Of a DNA stretch of 8,957 nucleotides, positions 1-8,047 are shown piece by piece; position 1 is the first letter of the stretch; each line of letters opens with the position of its first letter. Below the pieces are notes generated by a model. The model saw nothing but the letters and a program-made list of their open reading frames with translations, had not been told where the DNA came from and did no database searches. The translations under genes and the position numbers were made by a program. Origin of the DNA: a bacterium HR39 (GTDB lineage: Bacteria; Pseudomonadota; Alphaproteobacteria; Geminicoccales; Geminicoccaceae). The stretch covers positions 1 to 8,957 of the forward strand of contig BEIP01000026.1 of the NCBI GenBank assembly GCA_002898955.1, in the 5' to 3' direction.

Positions 1-702
1 GCCCTGCACGCCGCGGCCATCGCCGCGACGGTGATCGACGCGGGGCTCGACGTGGCCTGCTTTCCGGTGGCCGACGTGGCCGGGCCGGAGACCACCGCCG
101 CCATCGGCGATCGCGCCTTCGGGGACGATCCGGAGCTCGTGGCGCGCCTCGCGCGCATCGCCGCGCGCACCCTCGACGCCTTCGGCGTGGGCGCGGTGGC
201 CAAGCATGCGCCGGGCCACGGCCGCGCCCGCGAGGACAGCCACGCGCTCCTGCCGCGGGTGGACGCGCCGCGTGCGGAGCTGGAAGCGCGCGACTTCGTC
301 CCCTTCCGGGCGCTCGCGGACGTGCCCTTCGTGATGACGGCGCACGTGCTCTGCGAGGCGCTCGATCCCGAACGTCCCGCCAGCCTCTCGCCCGCCGTCC
401 ACCGGCTGCTGCGCGGGGAGCTGGGCCTGCGCGGCATCGTGATCAGCGACGATCTCGCCATGGGGGCGCTGGAGGGGCCGCCGGGACGGCGGGCTGCGGC
501 GGCGCGCGCGGCGGGCGCCGATCTCGCCCTCTACTGCCCCGGGGACGTGGAGGGCAGCGAGGCGGTGCTGGAGGCAGCCGGCGAGCTCGCCCCGCAGGTC
601 GAGGCGCGGCTTGCGGGACTTTTGGCCGGCTGGACGGCGCGGCGGCGTCCGCTACCTGCGGAGCGGATCGCATCCGAGCTCGAACGCCGGCTCTCCGCCT
701 GA
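1..702 (+). CDS. nagZ: Beta-N-acetylhexosaminidase NagZ, 5'-truncated (GH3)
   Basis: This is the last 233 residues of a glycoside hydrolase family 3 enzyme; the start lies before the window (full NagZ is about 340 residues). Family knowledge: cytoplasmic NagZ removes N-acetylglucosamine from GlcNAc-anhydroMurNAc peptides during peptidoglycan recycling. Seen: the NagZ loop KHAPGHG at visible residues 68-74 followed by DSH at 79-81, which carries the Asp-His general acid/base dyad, and VISDDLAM around 147-154 with the SDD motif that supplies the nucleophile Asp. The usual KHFPGHG reads KHAPGHG here, a Phe-to-Ala change. The N-terminal third with the first barrel strands is missing only because of the window edge. 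The stop TGA shares one base with the ATG of the next gene, so the two are probably cotranslated. Family and function are confident; the single-domain NagZ layout separates it from large GH3 beta-glucosidases. Confidence 0.93.
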   Translation, partial: ALHAAAIAATVIDAGLDVACFPVADVAGPETTAAIGDRAFGDDPELVARLARIAARTLDAFGVGAVAKHAPGHGRAREDSHALLPRVDAPRAELEARDFVPFRALADVPFVMTAHVLCEALDPERPASLSPAVHRLLRGELGLRGIVISDDLAMGALEGPPGRRAAAARAAGADLALYCPGDVEGSEAVLEAAGELAPQVEARLAGLLAGWTARRRPLPAERIASELERRLSA

Positions 703-1388
703 TGGACTTCCTCTTCGACATCGGCCGCACGCTGTCGGTCTGGGCGCTGCCCGTGCTGCTCGCCGTCACCCTGCACGAGGCGGCCCACGGCTTCGTGGCC
801 GACCGGCTGGGTGACGACACCGCGCGGCGCATGGGACGGGTGACCCTGAACCCGCTGGCCCACGTGGATCCCCTCGGCTCCGTGCTGCTGCCGGGCTTCC
901 TGCTGCTGGTGGGCGCGCCCTTCGTCTTCGGCTGGGCGAAGCCGGTGCCCGTGGCCTTCCACCGCCTGCGCAGCCCGCGCCGCGACATGGTGCTGGTGGC
1001 CCTCGCCGGGCCCGCCTCCAACATCGCCCAGGCCGTCGCCGCGGCGCTGCTCATGCACCTCACGGTCCGCCTGCCGAGCCCGTGGCTGGAGTGGACCGGC
1101 GAGAACCTCGCCAATGCGGTGATCGTCAACGTGGTGCTGGCCGTGTTCAACATGCTGCCCATCCCGCCGCTCGACGGCGGACGGGTGGTGACCGGCCTGC
1201 TGCCGCCGCGCGCGGCCTGGCGCTTCGCCCGCCTCGAACGCTACGGCCTCCTGATCCTGCTCCTTCTGATCCTCGTCGTGCCGGTGGCGGCGCGCGAGCT
1301 GGGCCACCCCTTCAACCCGCTCGCCCGGGTGCTGCTTCCGGCCATCTCCTCGGTCTACGGGCTGATCCTGGCGCTCACGGGATGGTGA
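702..1388 (+). CDS. Site-2 protease family (M50) membrane metalloprotease
   Basis: A 228-residue polytopic membrane protein of the M50/S2P family, in the short YwhC-like group without a PDZ domain. Seen: zinc motif HEAAH at residues 25-29 in the first hydrophobic segment; the family's conserved NPLAHVDPLGS at 50-60; a second membrane region at about 61-80; AGPASN at 102-107 opening another helix; the third zinc-ligand region FNMLPIPPLDGG at 149-160, where the Asp of the LDG motif completes the site; and two C-terminal hydrophobic stretches at about 181-197 and 208-226. Family members cut transmembrane segments of regulators or small membrane proteins; the substrate of this group is generally unknown and cannot be read here. 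The ATG overlaps the nagZ stop by one base, and the stop overlaps scpA by seven bases. M50 proteins near scpA/scpB are a known arrangement, but a functional link with condensin is not established. All expected catalytic residues are present. Confidence 0.9.
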   Translation: MDFLFDIGRTLSVWALPVLLAVTLHEAAHGFVADRLGDDTARRMGRVTLNPLAHVDPLGSVLLPGFLLLVGAPFVFGWAKPVPVAFHRLRSPRRDMVLVALAGPASNIAQAVAAALLMHLTVRLPSPWLEWTGENLANAVIVNVVLAVFNMLPIPPLDGGRVVTGLLPPRAAWRFARLERYGLLILLLLILVVPVAARELGHPFNPLARVLLPAISSVYGLILALTGW

Positions 1389-2110
1389 GGGAGGAGGAGG
1401 CCTTCCGCGTCGAGCTCGGGGCCTTCTCCGGCCCGCTCGACGTGCTGCTGGATCTGGCCCGCCGCCAGAAGGTGGACCTCGCCGGGATCTCGGTGGTGGC
1501 GCTGGCCGAGCAGTATCTCGCCTGGCTCGAATCCCTGCGCGGACGGCGCCTCGCGCTCGCGGCGGAGTATCTGGTGATGGCGGCCTGGCTCGTGTGGCTG
1601 CGCAGCCAGCTGCTGCTGCCGGCACCCGAGCGGGCGCCCGAAGCCGACCGGGAGGCCGAGGGACTGCGGGAGCGCCTCGCCGCGCTGGAGGCGGTGCGCC
1701 GGGCCGCCCGCTGGCTCGAGGAGCGTCCGCAGCTCCACCGCGAGCGTCTGCCGCGCGGCGCCGGCGAACGCCTGCCGGTGCGCCACGAGGGGCCGGTGGT
1801 GGCCGATCTGCCGTCCCTCGTCGGCGCCTGGTTCCGGCTGGCGGTGCGGGCGGAGCGGGGCCGGGTGGTGCGGCTGCCGCCCCGCCGGCTGTGGTCGCCC
1901 GAGACGGCGCTGGAGCACATCTACCGGCGCCTCACCGGGCGCGAGTGGCACGAGCTGGCCGCCTTCCTGCCGCCGTTTTCGTGCGGCCTCGAGCGGCGCG
2001 CGGCGCTGGCCTCGGGCCTCGTGGCCTGTCTGGAGCTGGCCCGCCGGGGGGAGGTGGAGCTGCGCCAGCCGCGGCCCTTCGGACCGCTGTTCGTGCGGAG
2101 GTTGGCATGA
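1382..2110 (+). CDS. scpA: Segregation and condensation protein A (kleisin)
   Basis: A 242-residue ScpA. Family knowledge: ScpA is the kleisin that bridges the two heads of the SMC dimer and binds an ScpB dimer, forming the condensin that compacts and segregates the chromosome. Seen: the N-terminal signature FSGPLDVLLDL at residues 15-25, the helix with AEYLVMAAWLVWLRSQLLLP at 61-80 that contacts the SMC neck in homologs, a variable Arg/Glu-rich central region (about 82-170), and a C-terminal winged-helix region (about 175-242) ending ELARRGEVELRQPRPFGPL. The ATG at 1382 is chosen because it lies just inside the previous gene (7-nt overlap) and places the FSGPLD motif at the usual distance from the N-terminus; the same frame continues far upstream but there it is a shadow of the M50 gene. 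Its stop overlaps the scpB start in ATGA. The smc gene is not in the window. Confidence 0.95.
   Translation: MVREEEAFRVELGAFSGPLDVLLDLARRQKVDLAGISVVALAEQYLAWLESLRGRRLALAAEYLVMAAWLVWLRSQLLLPAPERAPEADREAEGLRERLAALEAVRRAARWLEERPQLHRERLPRGAGERLPVRHEGPVVADLPSLVGAWFRLAVRAERGRVVRLPPRRLWSPETALEHIYRRLTGREWHELAAFLPPFSCGLERRAALASGLVACLELARRGEVELRQPRPFGPLFVRRLA
2097..2101 (+). promoter_or_regulatory. Shine-Dalgarno of scpB
   Basis: GGAGG lies five bases before the scpB ATG and inside the last codons of scpA. It is the clearest ribosome binding site in the left operon and fixes the scpB start. The other left-block starts have weak or no Shine-Dalgarno match, which suggests they depend on coupling through overlapping stop and start codons. 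Confidence 0.7.
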
Positions 2111-2665
2111 CGGAGCGGGAAGACGCGGAGACGGCGGAGGCCGAGCGCCTCGTGGAGGCGCTGCTCTTCGCCAGTCCCGAGCCGCTCGACGAGAAGGCCA
2201 TCGCCGCCGTGGTCGGCACCGGCGTCGCGCTGGCGGCGGTGCTGGAGCGGCTCGCCGCCCGCTACGCGGGGCGCGGGGTGCGGCTCGAGCGCTCGCGCGC
2301 CGGCTGGGCCTTCCGCACCGCCCCGGACCTCGCCGCGAAGCTCGCCCGCGTCGACCGGCGGCCGCGGCGGCTGTCGCGGGCCGCCCTCGAAACCCTCGCG
2401 GTCATCGCCTATAAACAGCCGGTGACGCGGGCGGAGATCGAGGCGGTGCGCGGCGTCGCTCCGACGCGGGCGGTGATGGACCAGCTGCTGGAGCTGGGTC
2501 TGATCGCTCCGCGCGGACGCAAGGAGGTGCCGGGCCGGCCCGTCCTGTGGGGCACCACACCCCGTTTTCTGGACTTCTTCGGCCTTTCCTCGCTCGACGA
2601 TTTGCCGCGTCTCGAGGAATTCGAGGAAGGACTGTTCGCCGGCACGGCGGCGCGCGGCGGTGGAG

Positions 2666-2688
<23 letters not shown>
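2107..2688 (+). CDS. scpB: Segregation and condensation protein B
   Basis: A 193-residue ScpB, the dimeric tandem winged-helix partner that binds the ScpA kleisin in the SMC condensin. Seen: first winged helix beginning AERLVEALLFASPEPLDEKAI at residues 12-32; second winged helix with LSRAALETLAVIAYKQPVTR at 89-108 followed by AEIEAVRGV, the strongest family signature; then EVPGRPVLWGTTPRFLDFFG at 140-159. The C-terminal tail (about 165-193) is acidic and then Gly/Ala-rich, as in many alphaproteobacterial ScpB proteins. The ATG is supported by a GGAGG Shine-Dalgarno at 2097-2101, five bases upstream, and by a 4-nt ATGA overlap with scpA, so 1:1 translational coupling of the two subunits is likely. 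The end of the gene overlaps the beginning of the ABC ATPase gene. Confidence 0.95.
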
Positions 2689-3759
<1,071 letters not shown>

Positions 3760-3787
<28 letters not shown>

Positions 3788-4314
3788 AGCGGCGGGAAGC
3801 GCAGGCCCCGCCGCCGTGCCGGCTCTTCGAGGGTCGCCCGCAGGAAGTCCGCGAGGATGCGCGGTGCGTCCGATCCCAGCCGGTAGACCGGTTCCGGTCC
3901 GGGATCGGCCAGCACCCGCTCCAGCACCTCGGGCAGCTCGCGCGGATCGAAGCAGGGATGGACGGGGTGCTCCTGCGCGATGCGCGCGAGGAAGCCCGTC
4001 TGGTCGTTGGGCGCGCCGGGACGGCGGGATCCGAGGCGCGGCACCGCGACGATGCGGCAGCCCGCCCGCATGGCGTCGCCCACGAGGCCGATGCCGGCGT
4101 GGGTGACCACCAGCGGGCGGCGGGCGAGGCGCGCGCGCAGCTCGTCCGGTGCGAGCAGGCGGACCCAGGCGAGACGGCGCGGCAGGTAGCGGCCGCCGGC
4201 GATCTGGGCGAGGCCGGAGAGCCCGAGCCGCGCCGCCGCCTCGTCCGCCGCCTCCACCAGCTCGTCGAAGCCGAAGTGGGCGGTGCCGGTGAGGACCAGG
4301 AGCTCCGGCCTCAC
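3760..4314 (-). CDS. pssE: PssE/Alg13-like glycosyltransferase catalytic subunit
   Basis: A 184-residue protein resembling the C-terminal half of GT28/MurG-type enzymes: PssE of exopolysaccharide clusters, Alg13 in eukaryotes. Family knowledge: PssE/Alg13 has the nucleotide-sugar site and works only with a membrane partner (PssD/Alg14) to add a sugar to a lipid-linked acceptor on the cytosolic face of the membrane. Seen: LLVLTGTAHFGFDELVEA at 5-22 (first strand and helix of the fold), and the nucleotide-sugar signature VVTHAGIGLVGDAMRAG at 69-85 followed by VPRLGS and NDQ at 103-105. Start GTG at 4314 is chosen because it overlaps the pssD-like stop as GTGA and begins the fold directly. The last nine codons run antisense to the end of the ABC gene. 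Donor sugar and acceptor cannot be read from sequence (GlcA and GlcNAc are both known in the family). Confidence 0.85.
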
Positions 4315-4781
4315 AGCAGCGCCCCCCGCGCCAGCACCGCCCGCGGATAGCACAGCTTCTGCTCCGGCCACTGGACGACGAAGAGGTCGGCGAAGGGGTA
4401 CACCAGCCGGCCGCTCAGCGAGGGGCCGACCCGCCCGGCGCACTCCACGAACACCACCCTGGCCCCGAACAGCCTGGCCCAGACGACCGTGGCCACCGCC
4501 ACGTCGGCGCCGGTGGAGATCACGAGCTCGGGGCGCTCGCGCAGCACCACCCACAGTGCCTGCAGGACGTTGACGAGCGTGCGCAGCGGCCGCCGGCGCG
4601 GATGGACCAGATACCAGGTGCGCCGCGCCCGCGGGTCGGGCGGACGGCCCGAGCGGTAGGTGACGTCGAAGCGGTCGGTGAAGACCATGTCGGCGGTCAG
4701 CCGGTCGAGCTCCGCCTTGTGGCCGCCGGCGGAGTAGGCGAAGCAGGTACGGCGGTGTTCGACCCACAGCGGCCCGCTCAC
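4311..4781 (-). CDS. pssD: PssD/Alg14-like glycosyltransferase acceptor subunit
   Basis: A 156-residue Alg14/PssD family protein. Family knowledge: it anchors the PssE/Alg13 catalytic half at the membrane and binds the lipid-linked acceptor, so the two genes together encode one functional glycosyltransferase. Seen: FAYSAGGHKAELDRL at residues 14-28, the glycine/His loop typical of the family; a hydrophobic amphipathic stretch TLVNVLQALWVVL at 68-80; PELVISTGADVAV at 84-96; FVECAGRVGPSLSGRLVYPF at 111-130 and ADLFVVQWPE at 131-140, an Alg14 hallmark. No N-terminal membrane helix is present, unlike Alg14 of eukaryotes. The GTG at 4781 overlaps the stop of the upstream nucleotidyltransferase as GTGA, and its own stop overlaps the pssE start the same way, so all three should be cotranslated. 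Confidence 0.87.
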   Translation of the reverse strand: MSGPLWVEHRRTCFAYSAGGHKAELDRLTADMVFTDRFDVTYRSGRPPDPRARRTWYLVHPRRRPLRTLVNVLQALWVVLRERPELVISTGADVAVATVVWARLFGARVVFVECAGRVGPSLSGRLVYPFADLFVVQWPEQKLCYPRAVLARGALL

Positions 4782-5476
4782 GGTTCCACCAGCTCCCGCA
4801 CCCGGCCGAAGCGCGCGCGGATGCGTCCGCACCGGTCCAGCACCACGATCCACGCCTCGCGCGAGGACAGCCGGGCGAGGTCCTCGACCCGGTCCTCGGC
4901 GTAGACGTCCAGGGGAACGCCCCGGGCGAGGGCGCGCAGGCGCAGCGCCGCGAGCAGCAGATTGGTGCGCAGCCAGCCGCCCGCCCCCGGCGGAAAGACG
5001 AGGCGCAGGTCGATGTCCGAATGCGACCCGCCGGAGGATCCCCGACCGCGCGAGCCGCAGATCACCGCTTCCCCGAGCCACCGGCGCGCACGCAGCCGCG
5101 CCACCAGCTCCCGCGCGAAGGCCTCGCGTGCCGCCGGATCGACCCGGAAGGCGGGATGGTAGCGGAGCGCCACGAGGAACTGGCCGTTCAGCACCCAGTC
5201 GGCGGTATGGGCGAGGGCGAAGCCGGCGAGCGCCGCGGGAAGGGGCGGAAGGAACGGGGAGAGCAGGGCGCAGGCGAGGGCACCCAGCAGGACCTCGGCG
5301 GCGAGGCGGAAGGACGCCTCCTTCCGGCCCATGCCGCGCACGCCCTGGAACAGCCAGCTCACCAGCAGCACGGTCGCCGGGCTCTGCACCAGCGGCGAGC
5401 GGGCCAGCGCTGCGGGCAGCGGAAAGGGCTTGGGCTTGACCGGCAAGGGTCCCGGCCTCCCGGATGCCGCGGGCAT
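4778..5476 (-). CDS. Nucleotidyltransferase-fold protein with hydrophobic N-terminal region
   Basis: A 232-residue protein from the ATG at 5476. The C-terminal half has the polymerase-beta-type nucleotidyltransferase signature: AVICGSRGRGSSGG at 137-150 and SDIDLRL at 153-159 (metal-binding Asp154 and Asp156), with a third likely acidic ligand Asp190 in VPLDVYAED. The N-terminal half has a long hydrophobic region at about 57-97 (AAEVLLGALACALLSPFLPP then AALAGFALAHTADWVL) that could form one or two membrane helices, followed by NGQFLVALRYHP. It heads the pssD-pssE transcription unit with a 4-nt GTGA overlap. I do not recognise a characterised homolog. A role in nucleotidylating or priming a polysaccharide component is inference from context only. 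Start alternatives: ATG 5476 has no Shine-Dalgarno, whereas TTG at 5446 (222 residues) has GGAGG at 5456-5460 nine bases upstream and a TAGAAT box at 5475-5480. Confidence 0.8.
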   Translation of the reverse strand: MPAASGRPGPLPVKPKPFPLPAALARSPLVQSPATVLLVSWLFQGVRGMGRKEASFRLAAEVLLGALACALLSPFLPPLPAALAGFALAHTADWVLNGQFLVALRYHPAFRVDPAAREAFARELVARLRARRWLGEAVICGSRGRGSSGGSHSDIDLRLVFPPGAGGWLRTNLLLAALRLRALARGVPLDVYAEDRVEDLARLSSREAWIVVLDRCGRIRARFGRVRELVEP

Positions 5477-5540
5477 TCTACTTGCAGGAGAGACGAAGTC
5501 CAGATACCCTCGCCCCGGTTGATCGGAGCCCCCGCCGCCG
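5447..5540. promoter_or_regulatory. Divergent start region between the two polysaccharide arms
   Basis: This short stretch separates the minus-strand nucleotidyltransferase arm from the plus-strand polymerase. On the minus strand a TAGAAT box (5475-5480, five of six matches to the sigma-70 -10 consensus) lies upstream of GGAGG (5456-5460) and TTG 5446; no convincing -35 is visible. On the plus strand TTGCAG (5482-5487) and TACCCT (5505-5510) are 17 bases apart, each only three of six matches, followed by GGAG at 5525-5528 before GTG 5541. The divergent layout is certain; the exact boxes are tentative. Confidence 0.35.
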
Positions 5541-6797
5541 GTGGTCCGCACGAGCGCCCTCGTCCTGTTCCTGACGGTGTGGGCCTTCGCCATCCTCTCC
5601 GCCCACCTCGCCGAGGTGCTGGGCCTCTCGCAGCTGCGCATCGTCGTCTTCTCGGCGGTGGTGGCGGCCCTCGGGCTTCTCGGACTGATCGCCCATCCCC
5701 GGCTGGGGGCGCGCGGGCGGGGTCTCGCCCTCGTCCTGCTGGCGCTGCACTGGCTGCAGACCGTGGTCCATCCGCTCGCCCCCTTCGATCCCCTGGGCCA
5801 CAAGGTCCTCCTGGTGCTGTTGGTGCTGCTGCTCGCCCCCAACGTCGCGGCGGCGCTCGGGGAGGTCGACGTGGCGCGGGTGCTGGCCGGCTTCCTCGCC
5901 GTCTACGTGCTGGCGGCGGGCGGTCTCGCCCTGTGGGGGGATCCGGAGCTGCGCGGCTACGGAGCGGTCGCGCGGCTCGACGTGAGCGGCTCCATCGTGA
6001 GCCAGGGAAGCCTGTGCGCGCTGGCGGCGCTGGTGGCGGCCGAGCGCGCGGTGCGCGCGCCGCGCCTGCGCCTTTTGTGGCTGCCGCTGCTCGCCGCGGC
6101 GCTGGTCATGGTGTTCGTCACCGCCACCCGCACCGCCGTCCTCGCCGTCCTGCTGTTCGCCCTCTACGACACCCTCGCCGGACCGGCGCGGGTGCGGCTG
6201 CGGCTGCATCTGCTCGCGGCCGTGCCCGCCGTTCTGGTCTTCGCCCTCTTCACCCTCACGGTGAACGACGTGCTCTGGCGGCGGATCACCGGCGAGGGGG
6301 TGAGCGACTGGAGCTCGGGCCGCGCCCACAGCCTGCGCTACTGGATCTCGCTCGCCGCCGACCATCCCCTCGGCCTCGGCATCGGTACGCTGCGCCGCAT
6401 GTTCGCCGACGGGCGGCCGGTCATCGACGGCGGCCTGCATCTGGAGTGGCCCCACGACGAGTTCGTGCGCATGTGGGTGGAGGGGGGCCTCCCCGGGCTG
6501 GTCTTCGCGCTGCTGCTCGTGGCGGGAGTGGTGGTGCGGGCGGTGGGGGCGGCGCGCGCGACGGACGATCCCCTGCGGCGGGTGGCGCTGCTGGCGCTCG
6601 CCGCCGACCTCACCGCCCAGAGCCTGCTGCAGAACTACTTCCACAGCGTCTATCTGGCGACGGCGACGGTGCTCACCCTGGCCGTGCTGGCGGTGCAGGT
6701 GCGCAAAGAAGCGGAGGAGGGACCTCGCAGGGCCGCGGCGGAGCCGTCGCCAGCTCCCCATATCCCGGGCGGGAGCTTCGCGGGGAACGCGGCATGA
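5541..6797 (+). CDS. O-antigen ligase/polymerase family membrane protein (Wzy-like)
   Basis: A 418-residue polytopic inner-membrane protein. It has about ten or more hydrophobic segments (for example 5-24, 35-51, 61-78, 88-104, 112-131, 178-206, 224-240, 316-333, 346-362, 367-386), and a large periplasmic-type loop between about 241 and 315 carrying the family's late motifs: WSSGRAHSLRYW at 257-268, HPLGLGIGTLRRMF at 275-288 and WPHDEFVRMWVEGGLPGL at 303-320, plus TATRTAVLAVLL at 194-205 before it. These are the hallmarks of the Wzy_C/O-antigen ligase family, which polymerises or transfers lipid-linked glycans at the periplasmic face; polymerase and ligase cannot be told apart here. An in-frame TGA at 5520-5522 leaves GTG 5541 as the first usable start. 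The C-terminal 30 residues are hydrophilic. Divergent to the nucleotidyltransferase-pssD-pssE arm and joined by ATGA to the next gene, it probably handles the glycan that those genes help build. Confidence 0.87.
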   Translation: MVRTSALVLFLTVWAFAILSAHLAEVLGLSQLRIVVFSAVVAALGLLGLIAHPRLGARGRGLALVLLALHWLQTVVHPLAPFDPLGHKVLLVLLVLLLAPNVAAALGEVDVARVLAGFLAVYVLAAGGLALWGDPELRGYGAVARLDVSGSIVSQGSLCALAALVAAERAVRAPRLRLLWLPLLAAALVMVFVTATRTAVLAVLLFALYDTLAGPARVRLRLHLLAAVPAVLVFALFTLTVNDVLWRRITGEGVSDWSSGRAHSLRYWISLAADHPLGLGIGTLRRMFADGRPVIDGGLHLEWPHDEFVRMWVEGGLPGLVFALLLVAGVVVRAVGAARATDDPLRRVALLALAADLTAQSLLQNYFHSVYLATATVLTLAVLAVQVRKEAEEGPRRAAAEPSPAPHIPGGSFAGNAA

Positions 6798-7363
6798 GCG
6801 AGGAGCGGACAGCGGGCACGCGCACGGTGCGCGAGGCGGTGGCGGTGTTCGACAGCGTCGCCGACTACGAGGCGGCGGTGCACGAACTCCTGGAGAAGGG
6901 GTTTTCGAAGGACGACATCCAGATCCTCGCCGGCTTCGCGACGGTGGAAAGGAAGTTCGGCCACCGCTACCGGCGGGTGGAGGAGCTGGAGGACGTCCCC
7001 GAGGCGCCGCGCACCGCCTTCGTGCTGCTCGAGGACCTCGAAGAGCGCGAGAAGGTGCTCGCCAACACCCTCACCGTGCTGCCGGCGCTGATCGCCGGCG
7101 GGCTGGTGGTGGGCTCGGGCGGCGCCATCCTCGCGGCCATCGCCGGCGCGGCGGTGGCGGGAAGCCTGCTCGCCGCCGTGCTCGGCCGGTGGATGGAGGA
7201 GAAGCAGGCGAAGGCGCTGGTCGAGGACCTCGAGCACGGCGGCATCCTCGTGTGGGTGCGGGTGGACGACCCGGAGAAGGAGAGGACCGCCGTCGAGGTG
7301 CTGCGCCGCCGTTCGGGCCGCGACGTCCACGTCCACGAGATCCCGCTGCCGCAGGAGGCGTGG
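6794..7363 (+). CDS. Stress-type protein with Gly/Ala-rich hydrophobic segment, no stop at expected end
   Basis: Only the supported part is given. The ATG overlaps the polymerase stop as ATGA and has GGGG at 6782-6785 upstream. Residues 13-48 (REAVAVFDSVADYEAAVHEL then EKGFSKDDIQILAG) resemble the first strand-helix-strand of general-stress-protein-17M/YflT-like domains, in which a short alpha/beta unit precedes a membrane-active segment. Residues 92-131 form a long Gly/Ala-rich hydrophobic stretch (two possible helices, glycine-zipper-like). Residues 137-183 (KQAKALVEDLEHGGILVWVR, then an ERTAVEVLRRRSG segment and RDVHVHEIP) complete the pattern; protein-like sequence ends near residue 189. 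Trp190 (TGG 7361-7363) is one base from TGA. With no stop there, the frame stays open to 8497, running antisense through the NDUFS4-like gene and out of frame into the GH114 gene, so a gene caller may report a 567-residue product. Function is unknown; membrane-linked stress response is inference. Confidence 0.7.
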
Positions 7364-7412
7364 GCGCGGACCCCGGGATGCGGACGCCCCGGACCCGGCA
7401 CGGGGCGGCCGT

Positions 7413-7445
7413 CCGCGGCCGCGCAGGCTCCCCGTACGGCCGCGG
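7413..7445. terminator. GC hairpin between convergent 3' ends
   Basis: A perfect 9-bp inverted repeat, CCGCGGCCG at 7413-7421 and CGGCCGCGG at 7437-7445, encloses a 15-nt loop, and T7412 with G7446 could add a wobble pair. It sits between the end of the supported stress-protein coding (about 7360) and the stop of the convergent NDUFS4-like gene (7454). Its symmetry would let it act on both strands. No T-tract follows on either side, so it may be a transcript-end stabilising stem rather than a classical intrinsic terminator. Confidence 0.45.
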
Positions 7446-7453
7446 GGTGGATC

Positions 7454-8035
7454 TCAGGGAATCGTGGTACCCGTCCAGGCCGGCGGATCGGAGGCCGGGA
7501 AGGACTCCTCGTCCGCCTCCTCGACGATGTCCTCCACCACCTCCTCCTCCGGCCGCTTCTCCTCCGGGGACGGCTGTCGCGCGGTGCCGCCCTCCGGCCG
7601 CCCGGGCCGCTCCCCGCCGCCCTCCGCGGGCCGGCCGGCCGCGGCGAACAGCGCGAGCGGCGAGGTGCTCCGGTCGAGGCGGTCGCGGAAATTGTCGGCG
7701 TAGGATTTCGGCACCAGCCGGCGTACCGGCGGCTCCGCCACCTGCCAGCTCCAGCCGCGCGATTCGGCGAACTCCACCGCCGCCTCCAGCGAGGGGAATT
7801 CGATCCGGGTCGCGCGCAGCGGATCGGGGCTGCCGCTCCAGCCCATCAGCGGATCGGGAAGGGAGGGGAACAGGGGCTCGAATTCCACCACCCAGCGTCC
7901 GTCGAAGGCGCGGCCGCCACGCCCCGCCTGGACCTCGCGGCGGTGGATCCAGGCGGTCGTGACGGGCGCCAGGGTTGGAAAGCGGCTTCCCGGCCGCCGC
8001 GCCAGCAGCCGCCCGATGTTCTGTCCGTTCACCAT
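7454..8035 (-). CDS. NDUFS4-like complex I accessory protein with acidic C-terminal tail
   Basis: A 193-residue protein. Residues about 25-120 match the NDUFS4 (ETC complex I subunit conserved region) family: VTTAWIHRR at 25-33, RWVVEFEPLFPSLPDPLMGW at 47-66 with SGSPDPL after it, the RIEFPSLEAAVEFAESRGW segment at 77-95, and KSYADNFRDR at 110-119. In alphaproteobacteria and mitochondria NDUFS4 sits on the matrix/cytoplasmic arm of NADH:quinone oxidoreductase and stabilises the NADH-binding module. Typical bacterial members are near 100 residues. Here about 70 more follow: a Pro/Gly/Arg-rich linker, an acidic stretch (PEEEVVEDIVEEADEE at 162-177) and ESFPASDPPAW at 177-187, a short motif I recognise from other proteobacterial small proteins. 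ATG 8035 is chosen over GTG 8059 because GGGGAGG at 8041-8047 lies five bases upstream. It stands alone, not in a nuo operon. Confidence 0.83.
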   Translation of the reverse strand: MVNGQNIGRLLARRPGSRFPTLAPVTTAWIHRREVQAGRGGRAFDGRWVVEFEPLFPSLPDPLMGWSGSPDPLRATRIEFPSLEAAVEFAESRGWSWQVAEPPVRRLVPKSYADNFRDRLDRSTSPLALFAAAGRPAEGGGERPGRPEGGTARQPSPEEKRPEEEVVEDIVEEADEESFPASDPPAWTGTTIP

Positions 8036-8040
8036 CGCCG

Positions 8041-8047
8041 CCTCCCC
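8041..8047 (-). promoter_or_regulatory. Shine-Dalgarno of the NDUFS4-like gene
   Basis: On the minus strand this reads GGGGAGG, with five bases to ATG 8035. It is the strongest ribosome binding site in the window and decides the start in favour of ATG 8035 over the in-frame GTG at 8059. Confidence 0.75.

Noticed and set aside
531..1625. Minus-strand open frame opposite nagZ, the M50 gene and scpA
   Set aside because: Arg/His/Gln-rich translation, no motif; three well-supported genes occupy the other strand.
5478..6761. Long minus-strand open frame opposite the polymerase
   Set aside because: The product is His/Gln/Arg-rich with no membrane or enzyme pattern, whereas the plus strand encodes a classical polytopic membrane protein with Wzy_C-type motifs.
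5021..6793. Open + strand frame upstream of the stress gene, antisense to the nucleotidyltransferase and overlapping the polymerase
   Set aside because: The translation is Arg/Gly/Pro-rich low-complexity sequence with no domain. The polymerase and nucleotidyltransferase frames carry clear family motifs, so this is a high-GC shadow.
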